Shown piece by piece: positions 1 through 9,473 of a DNA stretch of 36,059 nt. The notes beneath the pieces are model-generated. The model searched no databases and was not told the DNA's origin. It saw only the letters and a program-made list of their open reading frames with translations. Source of the stretch: an uncultured Campylobacter sp. (lineage in GTDB: Bacteria > Campylobacterota > Campylobacteria > Campylobacterales > Campylobacteraceae); NCBI RefSeq assembly GCF_937981295.1, contig NZ_CALJPC010000046.1, forward strand, positions 1 to 36,059, in the 5' to 3' direction. The number at the start of each line of letters is the position of its first letter. Position 1 is the first letter of the stretch. A program made the position numbers and the translations under genes.

Positions 1-368
1 CGCGAGTAAAATTTACGTAGATTTTATATCACGCGTAGAAAATTTAGTAAAATTTCGCATCGCGCGGGAGATAAAATTCTTTTTGAAATTTCTTGCCACG
101 AGGACAGGCGAAATTCTACGTAAAATTTAAAACCGCGAGCCGCAAAGTGTTTCGGCGCAGCGGGTATAAGGCGGATGTAAATTTAAAATTTAACCGCGGT
201 GAGCCGAAGCTATAACGAGCCGTAGCGAGTCGCAACCTGTATGCAAACGAGTGTAAATTTAGCCGCGTCGTAGCATTGGTGCAAACGCGGAGTAAATTTT
301 ACAATCTCGGCTAAATTCAAGAGCAAATTTTGCAAGCGCAGGCAAATTTCACAAGCCCGAGCAAAATT
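1..368. other. Non-coding region rich in AAATTT motifs
   Basis: No convincing gene here. The stretch is a mosaic of GC-rich words (gccgaagct, cgtagcg) and many AAATTT/AAATTTT cores, the same texture as the other gene-free regions of the window. It lies downstream of ilvA. An open frame that begins here and runs on the plus strand into ilvA is an antisense shadow of that gene. Confidence 0.6.
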
Positions 369-1580
369 CTACAAAATCTCCCTGAAATCATACCCTGCGT
401 TTTTGAGCGCCCAGGCAATGTCCTCTTGATGAGCCTTGCCTTTGGTCTCAAGCGTGATCGTGATCTGCGCGTCGCCGTACTCGATATTGGTCGAAAAGCG
501 GTCGTAGTCGATCTTGACGATGTTTGCGTTGGCGCGGCGCAAAATTTCGGTAAGCCCCGTAAGCGCGCCCGGCTTATCGACGAGCGTGACGTTGATCGTC
601 ATCTTGCGGTGCGATTTGATAAGGCCCTTTTCGATGATGATGTTTAGCATCTGCACGTCGATGTTGCCGCCGCTTAGGATGATGCCGATCTTTGCACCGG
701 CGGGGAATGCAAATTTCGCGTTCATCAGCGCTGCTACGCCTGCCGCGCCCGCGCCCTCGACGATGATTTTTTGCTGCTCAAGCAGATAGAGTATCGCGCT
801 TGCGATCTCCTCGTCATCAACCTGCACGAACTCATCGACGCACTCGATGATCGTGCTAAGCGTGATCTCGCTAGTGTCTCGCACGGCGATGCCGTCGGCG
901 ATGGTGCGGACGGATTTGGAATTTAGCGGCTTTTTTGCGACGAAGCTATCGTGCATCGCGGGCGCGCCCTTGGCGGCTACGGCGATGATTTTGATGTCGG
1001 GGTTGATCTGCTTGGCGCAGCTGCAAACCCCCGTAGCAAGCCCGCCGCCACCAACCGGAACGACGATGTATTCAAGATCTGCGACCTCCTCGATCATCTC
1101 AAGCGCGATCGTGCCTTGACCCGCTTGGACGAACTCGTCGTTGAAGGGATGCACGAACGTCAAATTATGCTCTTTGGCATATTCCAGCGCAAACGCATAC
1201 GCCTCGTCGAAATTATCACCCTTCAGGATGATCTCCGCGCCCAGAGCCTTCGTGCCGCTTACCTTAAGTAGCGGCGTGGCTTCAGGCATTACGATCACAG
1301 CATGCACGCCGAATTTTTGCGCGCTCATCGCTACGCCCTGGGCGTGGTTGCCCGCACTTGCGGCTATTACTCCATGCGCCCGCTCCTCGTCCGTTAGGTG
1401 CGCGATTTTATTGTAAGCGCCGCGAATCTTATACGCGCCGGTGCGCTGCAAATTCTCGCTTTTGAGATACACTTCCGCGCCGTAAAGCTTGCTGAGCTTC
1501 GGCGCCAGAGCAAAGGGCGTTTTATAGACGAAATCGTTTATCGTGCGCTTTGCTTGGATGATTTTGTTTAGATCAACCAT
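369..1580 (-). CDS. ilvA: Threonine ammonia-lyase (threonine deaminase) with C-terminal ACT domain
   Basis: PLP-dependent enzyme that deaminates L-threonine to 2-oxobutanoate, the first step of isoleucine synthesis. The 403-residue length fits the short form with a single ACT domain. The PLP lysine is K51 in RTGAYKIRGA, followed by SAGNHAQGVA and the phosphate-binding glycine loop GGGGLATG. The last ~75 residues, from about KMTINVTLVDKPGALTGL, form the ACT regulatory domain. The ATG is preceded by AGGAAG at good spacing. It lies downstream of trmA on the same strand but about 100 bp away, with its own TATAAT box, so it is probably transcribed separately. The ilvA/trmA/antiporter order resembles C. 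jejuni Cj0828c-Cj0832c as I recall it. The short ACT form could be catabolic or biosynthetic; biosynthesis is more likely in Campylobacter. Confidence 0.93.
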   Translation of the reverse strand: MVDLNKIIQAKRTINDFVYKTPFALAPKLSKLYGAEVYLKSENLQRTGAYKIRGAYNKIAHLTDEERAHGVIAASAGNHAQGVAMSAQKFGVHAVIVMPEATPLLKVSGTKALGAEIILKGDNFDEAYAFALEYAKEHNLTFVHPFNDEFVQAGQGTIALEMIEEVADLEYIVVPVGGGGLATGVCSCAKQINPDIKIIAVAAKGAPAMHDSFVAKKPLNSKSVRTIADGIAVRDTSEITLSTIIECVDEFVQVDDEEIASAILYLLEQQKIIVEGAGAAGVAALMNAKFAFPAGAKIGIILSGGNIDVQMLNIIIEKGLIKSHRKMTINVTLVDKPGALTGLTEILRRANANIVKIDYDRFSTNIEYGDAQITITLETKGKAHQEDIAWALKNAGYDFREIL

Positions 1581-1610
1581 CTACTTCCTTTCATAATTTT
1601 AAATTTTGTT

Positions 1611-1616
1611 ATTATA
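1611..1616 (-). promoter_or_regulatory. Putative ilvA -10 box
   Basis: On the minus strand the sequence reads TATGTATAATAAC about 30 bases before the ilvA ATG. TATAAT is a perfect -10 match with TG directly upstream. No clear -35 is visible, which is normal for Campylobacter sigma-70 promoters. Confidence 0.5.
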
Positions 1617-1680
1617 CATATTTTAGGCGGAATTTTATCCCGCGCGCAGCCTAAATCCGCAGCTTCGGTTTTAGCTCCGC

Positions 1681-3210
1681 TTAACTCCTGCGCCGCAGCA
1701 GCACGCCGCATTCGATATGGCTCGTATGCGCGAACTGATCGAAGATCGCAAACCTCCGCACCTCGTGCGTTGCGCAAAGCGAGCGTAAATTTTCAAAAAG
1801 CGTCTGCGGATTACAGGAGATGTAGATCAAATTTTGAAAATTTTTTATGAAATCAATCACGCTAGGCTCCAGCCCCGCACGCGGCGGATCGATCAAGACG
1901 TGTGAAAAATCGTAGCCTAAAATATCGATCCCCTTTAGCCGCTCAAACTCGCGCCTGCGCGCAAACGCGCTCATCAACTCATCCGCGCTAAGGCGGACGA
2001 ATTGCGCGTTGCAAACGCCGTTGAGCTCGCAGTTTATGCGGGCATTCGCAATCGAGCTTTTTGAAATTTCGCTCGCCAACACGCGGTTAAATTTATCCGC
2101 AAGCGGGATGGTGAAGTTGCCGTGCCCGCAGTAAAGCTCCAGCAGATCGCGCGCGGCTGAGCTTTCTGGGCGCACGGCATGTTTTTCGCAGCTCGAATTT
2201 TGCGCGACGGAATTTTCGCAGGCTGAATTTTGCGCGCTTTTCTTTTCACAATCCAAATTTTGCGCAGCGGAATTTTGCACTTCCAAATCCTTGCGAGCGA
2301 AATTATCATCCGCAGAGCTCTCGTCTTTGGACGTATAGTTAAATTTCACGGAATTTTCGCCGTTAAATTTTGCAGAAGCGGAATTTGCTTTAACGGAATT
2401 TCGGTAGGCGGCGTCAAATTCGGCGGAATTTACAGAAGCAGAATTTCTATCAGTAGAATTTTGCGGGGCGGACTGCTCGCAACTGTAATTTTGCGCAGCG
2501 GAATTCTCCGCTATGGAATTCTTTGCAACGAAATTCTGCGCGGCACATAGCTCGCCCACGCCGTCTTTGCCGAAGTCCACGCAGCTTCTCGCCCAGGCGA
2601 TCATCTTTTCGTTCACGCCGCGGTTGGGCTGGATGAAGGCGTTTTCGCCGAAACGAAATTTATAAACTCGTCCGTCCACGCAAAGCTCGTCTGTGAGGCT
2701 TAGCTCGCCGCTTAGCAGCTTCTGTCCGCGCGCGCGAGCCATAACCCTGATGCCAAGCTTGTCCGCCAGCTCACAAATCGCCTCCTGCTCGCGCTCGCCC
2801 AGGCGCTTGTGATAAAGTAGCGTCGCTAAAATCCCGCTGGCACACGAGATGAACTCGACGCCAAAGAGCCTTTCTTTTAAAGCTTCGTTCTGCCTAAGCG
2901 CTTCCAGCAGCCGCGGCATTAAATTTGCGATAGGAAGCGCTACTTTTGGGCATTCGTTAATTAAAATTTTCTTGCTACGTGCGCCGCCCATCGTGTAGGC
3001 AAGATCAAATGCGCTATGCCAAATATCGTGCCAGATGCCAAATTCCGCCCTGATACGATAATTTTGCGGTTGCGAGGCAAAAAATTCAAACTCGCCGTCA
3101 AAAAATTCTCTAAATTTATCGCCGATCAGACGCTTTTTGTATGAAATTTGATCCTCATAGGGCTCACCGAGCGTGCAGCTGCCGCAACTACCGAAGCTTT
3201 CGCAATTCAT
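1681..3210 (-). CDS. trmA: tRNA (uracil-5-)-methyltransferase TrmA with a large low-complexity insertion
   Basis: SAM-dependent enzyme that makes 5-methyluridine at position 54 of tRNA. The C-terminal half has all the family landmarks: SAM loop LLELYCGHGNFT (356-367), DPPRAGL (441-447), catalytic Cys466 in ISCNPQTL, and Glu500 in HIECGVLL, the equivalent of E. coli Glu358. E. coli TrmA has 366 residues; this one has 509. The excess is a single block at about residues 217-353, rich in Asn, Ser, Ala and Gln, placed exactly between the RNA-binding part (ending near WARSCVDFG) and the SAM domain. The reading frame is open throughout and both flanks are conserved, so it is probably a functional enzyme with a disordered loop. 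Its ATG overlaps the TGA of the antiporter gene (ATGA), so the two are co-translated. Confidence 0.92.
   Translation of the reverse strand: MNCESFGSCGSCTLGEPYEDQISYKKRLIGDKFREFFDGEFEFFASQPQNYRIRAEFGIWHDIWHSAFDLAYTMGGARSKKILINECPKVALPIANLMPRLLEALRQNEALKERLFGVEFISCASGILATLLYHKRLGEREQEAICELADKLGIRVMARARGQKLLSGELSLTDELCVDGRVYKFRFGENAFIQPNRGVNEKMIAWARSCVDFGKDGVGELCAAQNFVAKNSIAENSAAQNYSCEQSAPQNSTDRNSASVNSAEFDAAYRNSVKANSASAKFNGENSVKFNYTSKDESSADDNFARKDLEVQNSAAQNLDCEKKSAQNSACENSVAQNSSCEKHAVRPESSAARDLLELYCGHGNFTIPLADKFNRVLASEISKSSIANARINCELNGVCNAQFVRLSADELMSAFARRREFERLKGIDILGYDFSHVLIDPPRAGLEPSVIDFIKNFQNLIYISCNPQTLFENLRSLCATHEVRRFAIFDQFAHTSHIECGVLLRRRS
2152..2562 (-). repeat. In-frame RAATTY-rich repeat tract inside trmA
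   Basis: About 410 bp coding for the extra TrmA loop. By eye it holds 17 RAATTY hexamers (GAATTT, GAATTC, AAATTT, AAATTC). At one end they sit on a 15-bp grid (2195, 2210, 2225, 2255, 2270), giving five-residue units such as SACEN, SVAQN and SAAQN. The core is mostly read in the frame where AAT is a codon, hence the many QN-S and EN-S triplets. Absent from normal TrmA. Confidence 0.85.
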
Positions 3211-4907
3211 ACATCCACTCTTTTACCCACCACGCGCAGTAAAAGAATGATAGCCGCGATACCCAGGATCAGACATCCCCACACGCTAAGTCCAAAGCCC
3301 GCAGGCAGGTAGCCGCAAATGATACTGATGCCGCAAACGACCAGCGCATAGGTCATCTGCGTGCTTACGTGCTCGATGTGATCGCAGCCCGCGCCCATCG
3401 AGGAGAGGATCGTCGTATCCGAAATCGGCGAGCAGTGATCGCCGAAGATCGCTCCCGTAAGCACCGCGCTGATGTTTACGCACATAAAAACATGAAATTC
3501 CTCGCCGCTAAGTCCGTATTTTTGCCCCACGGCGTGCGCTAACGGTACGGCCAGAGGGGTGACGATACCCATGGTGCCGAAGCTCGTGCCGGTGGAAAAT
3601 GAGATAAACGAGCTAAGCACGAAGATCACGATCGCAAGAGCAAAGCGCGGCGTAGCGTCGCTTAGAAGCTCGACCAAGTAGCGCGAAGTGCCGAGCTCCT
3701 TGATAACCGAGCTAAGCGACCACGCAAAAAGCAGGATTATGACGGTATTTAGCATGCTTTTCCAGCCGCCAACCCAGACCTCGATCGCCTCTTTGACGCC
3801 GTAAATTTTTTGCGCGATGCCTAAAGCGACGGCGATGATCGACGAAAACAGCGCGGATTGAAACAGCACGACCGAGGCATCTGCCGCGCTAAATGCGGTG
3901 CGGATCGAAGTGAAGCTAAGAGGAGCTGCCTTGACCGCCTCCAAAGTCTCGCCCTCCAGCGAGCTGTAGCCGTTGAGATAAAATCCGATGACCGAGAGGA
4001 CGATCATCGCTCCTAGCGGGATCAGCGCGTTTATCTTGCGAAGTGCTACGCCCTCTTTGGGTACGAAAATTTGATCCTCTAAATTTTTGATTTTAAAATC
4101 CGCAGCTCCGCTCTTGCCGCCGCGAGATGCGATCTCTGCGCGATACATCGAGCCAAACTCCCTGCTCATCACTGCCGTGGCGACTACGAAAAAGATCATA
4201 AAAATATTATAAAATCTATACGGGATCGTCTCTACAAACACGGTGAAGGCATTTATGTTTTCTATGCCGATCTGCGAGTAGGCCTCTTTGATCGCCGAAA
4301 TTTCAACTCCGACCCAGGTGGAGATCACCGCAATACCGGTGATCGGCGCGGCGGTCGCGTCGATTATGAAGGCGAATTTCGCGCGCGAAATTTTAAATTT
4401 ATCCATCAGAGGCCGCATGATAGGACCCACGATCAGCGCGTTTGCGTAATCGTCGAAAAATATCACGATACCCATCAGCCAGGTGTAAATTTGACCCAAA
4501 ACGGGAGTGTCTGCGTGCTTGCTAAGCCAGAGCGCAAGCGCCTTCGTACCGCCGCTTTTGGTCACCAAAGCGATAAGCCCGCCGATACACATGACCTGAA
4601 GCAAAATGCCCGCATTCCACGTATCCGCCATCGATTTTACCATGCGCGAGCACAGATCGGTAAAAGCGAAAAGCGCCGAAGCTGCGATATTTTGATCGAC
4701 CATACTGATGAGAAAGGTTCCGCTTAGCACGCCCAAAAACAGCGACAAAATCACGTCTTTGGTGATGAAAGCAAGCACGATTGCCGCAACCGGCGGGATA
4801 AGCGTCAGCACGCCGTAAAGCTCGCTGTTTCGCACGGCGGGCTCCACGTCCGCAAGCGCTAGCGCGGGCAAAAAAATCGCCGTAAAGATAAGCAAATTTT
4901 TTAACAT
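3207..4907 (-). CDS. NhaC-family Na+/H+ antiporter-like membrane protein
   Basis: Polytopic inner-membrane transporter of the NhaC family (Pfam Na_H_antiporter type), 566 residues, probably exchanging sodium for protons. It begins with a signal-like hydrophobic stretch (MLKNLLIFTAIFLPALALA) and has roughly a dozen further hydrophobic segments. Family landmarks are GGTKALALWLSK, FFDDYANALIVGPIMRP, DATAAPITGIAVISTWVG and, near the end, FGDHCSPISDTTILSS. The start has AAGGA upstream. The stop overlaps the trmA start by four bases, a pairing also present in C. jejuni (Cj0832c/Cj0831c, from memory). Some members of this family carry amino acids or organic acids instead, so the substrate is an inference. 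Confidence 0.85.
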   Translation of the reverse strand: MLKNLLIFTAIFLPALALADVEPAVRNSELYGVLTLIPPVAAIVLAFITKDVILSLFLGVLSGTFLISMVDQNIAASALFAFTDLCSRMVKSMADTWNAGILLQVMCIGGLIALVTKSGGTKALALWLSKHADTPVLGQIYTWLMGIVIFFDDYANALIVGPIMRPLMDKFKISRAKFAFIIDATAAPITGIAVISTWVGVEISAIKEAYSQIGIENINAFTVFVETIPYRFYNIFMIFFVVATAVMSREFGSMYRAEIASRGGKSGAADFKIKNLEDQIFVPKEGVALRKINALIPLGAMIVLSVIGFYLNGYSSLEGETLEAVKAAPLSFTSIRTAFSAADASVVLFQSALFSSIIAVALGIAQKIYGVKEAIEVWVGGWKSMLNTVIILLFAWSLSSVIKELGTSRYLVELLSDATPRFALAIVIFVLSSFISFSTGTSFGTMGIVTPLAVPLAHAVGQKYGLSGEEFHVFMCVNISAVLTGAIFGDHCSPISDTTILSSMGAGCDHIEHVSTQMTYALVVCGISIICGYLPAGFGLSVWGCLILGIAAIILLLRVVGKRVDV

Positions 4908-4929
4908 TTTAATCCTTGATGATTGATAA

Positions 4930-4973
4930 AATTTTAAAATTTAACCTCCGATCGGGGGTTAAATTTTAAAATT
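4930..4973. repeat. Long perfect hairpin built from AAATTT palindromes in the antiporter leader
   Basis: Arms 4930-4946 and 4957-4973 are perfectly complementary over 17 bp, around a 10-base loop that contains ccgatcgg. Each arm contains AATTTTAAAATTT, itself palindromic. It lies about 23 bases upstream of the antiporter ATG, so it would be in the mRNA leader or mark the end of something upstream. It may be a transcription or translation control element, or a byproduct of the AAATTT motif expansion. Confidence 0.6.
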
Positions 4974-5578
4974 CTGCGCGCCTTGCAGCAATTATTCGTA
5001 TTCACGCGCTTTCTTTTACGGCGATTTTTGAGCGCCTTAATCGCACAGCAAGCTCTGCTATTTTGCTGCGTTTGCAATTTTGCGAACGCATTTTTAAGTA
5101 ACTTGTCGCGCAGTAAAATCTCTCCGATGCAAAATACCGCGCGCGGCGTAATCAAAAAGCGTTTTATAAGTGCATTTAAATTCTACTTAACATAGCAAAA
5201 GCCCCCAAGTCAAGGTAAAATTCCGCAATACTGCGATGCTTGCTTTGCCGCAAGAGCGATAAATTTCGTGCGCAAAATTTGACGAAATCCCGCTCTTGAT
5301 CGCAAACCAAAATCCCTCGGCAAAAATTTTATCGCGCATAAACGCACAAATATCGCCATTTTTAAAGCTCGTCTGCGCGTTTATAAAATTTCAGAGCATG
5401 CAACCTGCGCAAGCAAAGCGATAAAATTTTAAAGCGTTAAATTCTACCAACTCGCACTCGAAAAATCCGCTAAATTTATAGAATTTACAAAGCGGCAAAA
5501 CATTAAATTTAAAGCTCATAAGGCTTTTGCAAACCCAAAACGACGACGAAGCGGCGAGCGACCTTTAAATCAAGCCCA
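4974..5578. other. Gene-free region with AAATTT motifs
   Basis: About 600 bp with no supportable gene. Short open frames exist on both strands, but none has a recognisable domain or a good ribosome site. Many AAATTT/AAATTC cores and GC-rich words such as gcgataaa are scattered through it. Confidence 0.55.
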
Positions 5579-6811
5579 CTAATTTTCACGCTCAGGTGCA
5601 TCTTGCGGATCGCTCGTAAAATCATCGCTTGCTTGTGTAGGACTTAGTCCAAGCGAGCGCAAATAGCTCTGCGTAGCCGCTTCGCCGCCTGCAAGCGCGT
5701 AGTCTAGCGCATTTAGTCCCGACTCATCGACTGCTTTTTCGTTTGCACCCGATTTTACGAGCAATTCAACGATCTGCTTGGTACTTTTTTGCGCCGCAAA
5801 CATCAGCAGTGTCTTACCCGCGCCCGAACGCTCACAGCCATCGCTACGCTCGCCTAGCGATGCTAGAGCCTGGGCCTCGGCGCTGCCGATCTGGCGGACA
5901 TTTACGCTAGCGTGCGAGTAAATTAGCAACTTTACGAGCTCATAATTTTTTGCCGCAGCGGCGAAAAATATCGGAGTTTGCCCAAGCGAGTTTTTATAGC
6001 CAACCAAGGCGCCTTTAGAGATCATAAATTTAGCGCTTTGAACGTTATTCATCGCGTAAAATAGAGAGTTTTCCTCACCCGCATTCACCTGCGCGCCTCG
6101 CTCGATCAAAGCGCCGCTAAAACGCTCGTCATATCCTAGCAAAAGTGCTAGATCCAGGGCATTATCAAGCTCGTAAATTGCAAAATCCTTGCTAAAAAGT
6201 AGCGTACGAAACTCATCTGCACCTACTCCGCCTTTTAGCGCCAGCTCAAGCTCACCGTAATCTCCCGCCTTGCGATCCTTTGCGGCGTATGCGATAAATT
6301 CCGCTATAACGGCGCTTGCCAGCTCATCGGCGTCGTTTTTGTTGAATTTAGCGGCGAAATAATCTCTTAGTGCCTCCCTGGCTGCTGAGATCTCGCCCAT
6401 AAAATTGCCATAAGCGATGAAATTTCCAATCTTGCGCTCGGAGTAAAATTCTAAGGCTTCAAGCGATTTTTCGCTAATTTGCGCGTAGTTTTTCTCTTTA
6501 GCATAGCTCAAAAAGCCCTCGCCATCCATCCCCGCAAATGCCAAGGTTCGCTCAAGCCTTTTTTCGTTCAGCAAGGCTTCGTTACCGACACAATCGATAT
6601 TTTCGTCCCTGATCTCAGAAGCCGCGCTTTTTAAATTTTGCAAAAATTCTGCGCCAGCTAGCGAGCCTTTACAGCCAAAATCGCTTTGCAGCAGCTCTTC
6701 GTCCGCAGGCTCCTTGCTAAAAAAGCCGCGCGGATCGCTTAGTATCTGCTCGCAAGAAGCGCCAAAAAGCGTGCCGCAAAAAACAAACGAACCCATTAGA
6801 ATTTTTCGCAT
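5579..6811 (-). CDS. Secreted ankyrin-repeat protein
   Basis: A protein of about 410 residues with an N-terminal signal peptide (MRKILMGSFVFCGTLFGASC) and ankyrin repeats in its second half. Recognisable repeats are LDLALLLGYDERFSGALIERGA, a GQTPIFFAAAAKNYELVKLL unit and GKTLLMFAAQ...KQIVELLVKSGA, followed by GLNALDYALAGG. The frame is open from 6829, but the second Met (6811) follows GAGG at five bases and begins a normal signal peptide, so I chose it. The cysteine at the end of the signal is not in a canonical lipobox, so periplasmic location is more likely than a lipoprotein. The first ~180 mature residues are helical and unrecognised. Gene-free DNA on both sides; no partner evident. Confidence 0.75.
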   Translation of the reverse strand: MRKILMGSFVFCGTLFGASCEQILSDPRGFFSKEPADEELLQSDFGCKGSLAGAEFLQNLKSAASEIRDENIDCVGNEALLNEKRLERTLAFAGMDGEGFLSYAKEKNYAQISEKSLEALEFYSERKIGNFIAYGNFMGEISAAREALRDYFAAKFNKNDADELASAVIAEFIAYAAKDRKAGDYGELELALKGGVGADEFRTLLFSKDFAIYELDNALDLALLLGYDERFSGALIERGAQVNAGEENSLFYAMNNVQSAKFMISKGALVGYKNSLGQTPIFFAAAAKNYELVKLLIYSHASVNVRQIGSAEAQALASLGERSDGCERSGAGKTLLMFAAQKSTKQIVELLVKSGANEKAVDESGLNALDYALAGGEAATQSYLRSLGLSPTQASDDFTSDPQDAPEREN

Positions 6812-6829
6812 CGCCACCTCGAATTGCAT

Positions 6830-7291
6830 TTGAAGCGTTATTTTACCTTTAAATTTATTTATTAAAACTTAGTGCGGGCGGTGGAATTTTATGGAATTCC
6901 TTTCAGCCTTATAAAATTTTGCGGAATTTTTAAAATTTTACGACGCGACGGCGAGCGGCGTTAAACGACGGCTAGTTAGCGGCGTAGAGACGGGCGGCGT
7001 GATACAACGGCACGGCGAGCGGCGACGTTAAAATTTTAAAATTTGCGCGCGAGCTAGCGGTAAAATAAAATTTTGCAAGCTATACAAATCTAGCGGAATT
7101 CCGCGCCGGATTAATAGCAAAATAAAATTTTATAAGCGCAACCCGTTCTACAGAATTCTACGCGCATTAGTAGCGAGATAGAATTTGCGAGGTAGAATTC
7201 CTTGCAGAATGAAAGAATTTTACGCGTTTTGCGCGGAGTAAATTAAAATTTTGCCGCGCAAAATTCCGCGCCTAGCGCAAATTCCGTCGCG
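6830..7291. other. Gene-free region saturated with RAATTY hexamers
   Basis: No gene seen. By eye I count 20 RAATTY hexamers between 6841 and 7300, where random sequence at about 45% GC would give less than one. A GC-rich patch (6951-7025) contains repeated gacggcgagcggcg-like words. Confidence 0.7.
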
Positions 7292-9469
7292 TTAAAATTT
7301 AGTGAATTTCAATCTTATGGAATTTAACACGACCGTTACGGAGCTAAAGCACATCGCCGCGGCGCCGTACATCGGCTTTAGAAGCACGCCAAGCGCTGGA
7401 TATAGCGCGCCTGCTGCGATCGGGATACATACGGCGTTGTAAAACAGCGCCCAGAAGAGGTTTTGCTTGATCGTCCGCATTGCGGCGCCGCTTAGGCGAA
7501 ATAGATATAGCACGCTTTCAAGGTCGTTTTTTATAAAAATCACGTCGCCCGCGCCCTTGGCTACGTCGCTGCCGCCGTTCATCGCTACGCCGATGCTAGC
7601 GGCTTTTAAGCTCGGCGCGTCATTGACGCCGTCGCCCACGAAAAGCACCCGCTTGCCCTCGTCCGTCAGGGATTTGATGAACTCGTATTTGCCGCTTGGA
7701 AGCACTTCGCTTCTTACCTCGTCGATGCCGAGGTTGCGAGCGACGAAATTTGCCGTTTTGGCGTTATCGCCCGTTAGCATGACGGTTTTTACGCCGCTTT
7801 TTTGCAGCATCTGCACGACGCCGCGCGCTTCGGCTCTGATCTCGTCGCTAAATGCGATGAAGCCCGCGTACGAGCCGCCTATTGCGCAGTAAACGACGCC
7901 GAAGCCCTTGTCTAAAAGCTCCTCCGCTTCTACTTCGACGCCCGCATCCACGCCGCGCTCGCGCAGAAAGCCCGCACTGCCGCAAAGAATTTCGCCGGTG
8001 GGATTTTTCGCGACGATCCCTTTGCCTGCGATACTTTCAAACTCGCCGTTAAATTTAGAAATTTCGCCGAATTTCAGCTCGGCAAATTTTACGATCGCCT
8101 TTGAGATCGGATGTTCGCTAAGCTTTTGCGCGCTTGCTAAAGCGTAGAGATCCTGGGCGCTCAGATCGCTGAAGCTTACCGAAATTTCGCCCTTGCTAAG
8201 CGTGCCGGTTTTATCGAAAACCGCAACGTCGGCGCCTTTTAAAATTTCTAAAATTTCGGGATTTTTTATTAAAATTCCAGCTTTTGCGGCGTTTGAGATC
8301 GCGCAAACGATCGCAATCGGCGTTGCAAGACCTAGCGCGCACGGGCAGGAGATGATAAGTACGCAGATAGCGGCGGATGCGGCGTATGATAGCCGCCCGT
8401 CAAGCGCCATCCACGCTATAAAGCTAGCAATCGCGATCAAAATCACCGCGGGCACGAAGATATTTGAAATTTTATCGGCAAAGCGCGCGATCGGCATCTT
8501 TTTGTTGCCCGCCTCGTTTAGCAGATTTTTAATCTCGGCAAGCAGCGTCTGATGCGAAAATTTCGTCACCTTCACGTAGATGACGCCGTCCGTGCTGACG
8601 CAGCCTGCGTTTACCTCATCGCCCACGCCTTTATAAACCGCCAAGCTCTCGCCGCTGATGAGAGAGGCGTCGATCTGCGCGCCGCCCTCTACGATAAGCC
8701 CGTCGCATGGGATGCGCGAGCCGTTTTTTACTAGCACTTTATCGCCCGGCTTTAGCGCTTCTGCACGCACTTCGGCTATCGTGCCGTCTTCCTTGATCAA
8801 AAGCGCGGTTTTGGGGCTTAGATCGATTAGCCCCTTGATGTAGTCGTTCGCCTTCATCTTGCTGCGCTCTTCTAGGTATTTGCCGAGCGAGATAAAGGCG
8901 ATTATCATCGATGCGGATGAGAAATAAAGATTGGTAAATTCATTCTGCGCGCCGTGCGTATAGACCCATGCCGCGGCCGTTAGCGAATAGGCAAATGCAA
9001 AAAAACTTCCCATCGCCACGAGCACGTTCATATCAAAGCTTCTGTTTTTTAGCGAGCCGTAAGCGTGATAAAAGAAGTTCTTGCCGCAGTAAAATAGGCT
9101 CACGCACGCCATTGCCGCGCAAAGTAGCGCCTTTGGGACGAAGCTCAAAAACCCGCTCATCTCCACAGCCATTACCGCCGCGGCTAAAATGAGAGCGAGG
9201 ATTAACCTAAATAGCGCCGCTTTGAGGTTGCGCCGCTTTTTGCGCTCCAAATCCTCGTAATCGACGGCGATGTCGTAGCCTAGCTTTTTGATCTTGGCTT
9301 TTAGCGTCTCCTCAAGCGCCGGATCAGCAAGTACGAACTCGCCGCTGCCGTTTGCGAAATTTACGTGAGCTTCCTGCACCCCCTCGATCTTGCGACTTAC
9401 CCGCTCGATCGCATTGGAGCAGTTTACGCAGCTCATCCCGACGATATTTAGAGTGATTTTGCTTGGCAT
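7292..9469 (-). CDS. copA: Copper-exporting P1B-type ATPase
   Basis: Inner-membrane ATPase that pumps Cu(I) out of the cytoplasm; 725 residues, normal for Campylobacter CopA. It has one N-terminal heavy-metal domain with CVNC (C14, C17), a transmembrane metal site CPC (375-377), the actuator motif SGES (272-275), phosphorylation site D419 in DKTGTL, the P1B signature SEHPIS, and GDGVNDAPS in the hinge. The CPC motif together with the upstream CopZ-like gene points to copper rather than zinc or cadmium. It starts four bases after the stop of copZ, so the two form an operon. No metal-sensing regulator is next to it. Confidence 0.95.
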   Translation of the reverse strand: MPSKITLNIVGMSCVNCSNAIERVSRKIEGVQEAHVNFANGSGEFVLADPALEETLKAKIKKLGYDIAVDYEDLERKKRRNLKAALFRLILALILAAAVMAVEMSGFLSFVPKALLCAAMACVSLFYCGKNFFYHAYGSLKNRSFDMNVLVAMGSFFAFAYSLTAAAWVYTHGAQNEFTNLYFSSASMIIAFISLGKYLEERSKMKANDYIKGLIDLSPKTALLIKEDGTIAEVRAEALKPGDKVLVKNGSRIPCDGLIVEGGAQIDASLISGESLAVYKGVGDEVNAGCVSTDGVIYVKVTKFSHQTLLAEIKNLLNEAGNKKMPIARFADKISNIFVPAVILIAIASFIAWMALDGRLSYAASAAICVLIISCPCALGLATPIAIVCAISNAAKAGILIKNPEILEILKGADVAVFDKTGTLSKGEISVSFSDLSAQDLYALASAQKLSEHPISKAIVKFAELKFGEISKFNGEFESIAGKGIVAKNPTGEILCGSAGFLRERGVDAGVEVEAEELLDKGFGVVYCAIGGSYAGFIAFSDEIRAEARGVVQMLQKSGVKTVMLTGDNAKTANFVARNLGIDEVRSEVLPSGKYEFIKSLTDEGKRVLFVGDGVNDAPSLKAASIGVAMNGGSDVAKGAGDVIFIKNDLESVLYLFRLSGAAMRTIKQNLFWALFYNAVCIPIAAGALYPALGVLLKPMYGAAAMCFSSVTVVLNSIRLKFTKF

Positions 9470-9473
9470 TACG

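Noticed and set aside
2034..2550. Open frames on both strands across the trmA insert
   Set aside because: Shadows produced by the low-complexity repeat; the trmA frame is continuous and flanked by conserved domains.
4934..5195. Overlapping short frames on both strands upstream of the antiporter
   Set aside because: They mirror each other on opposite strands, run into the AAATTT hairpin, and have no recognisable product.
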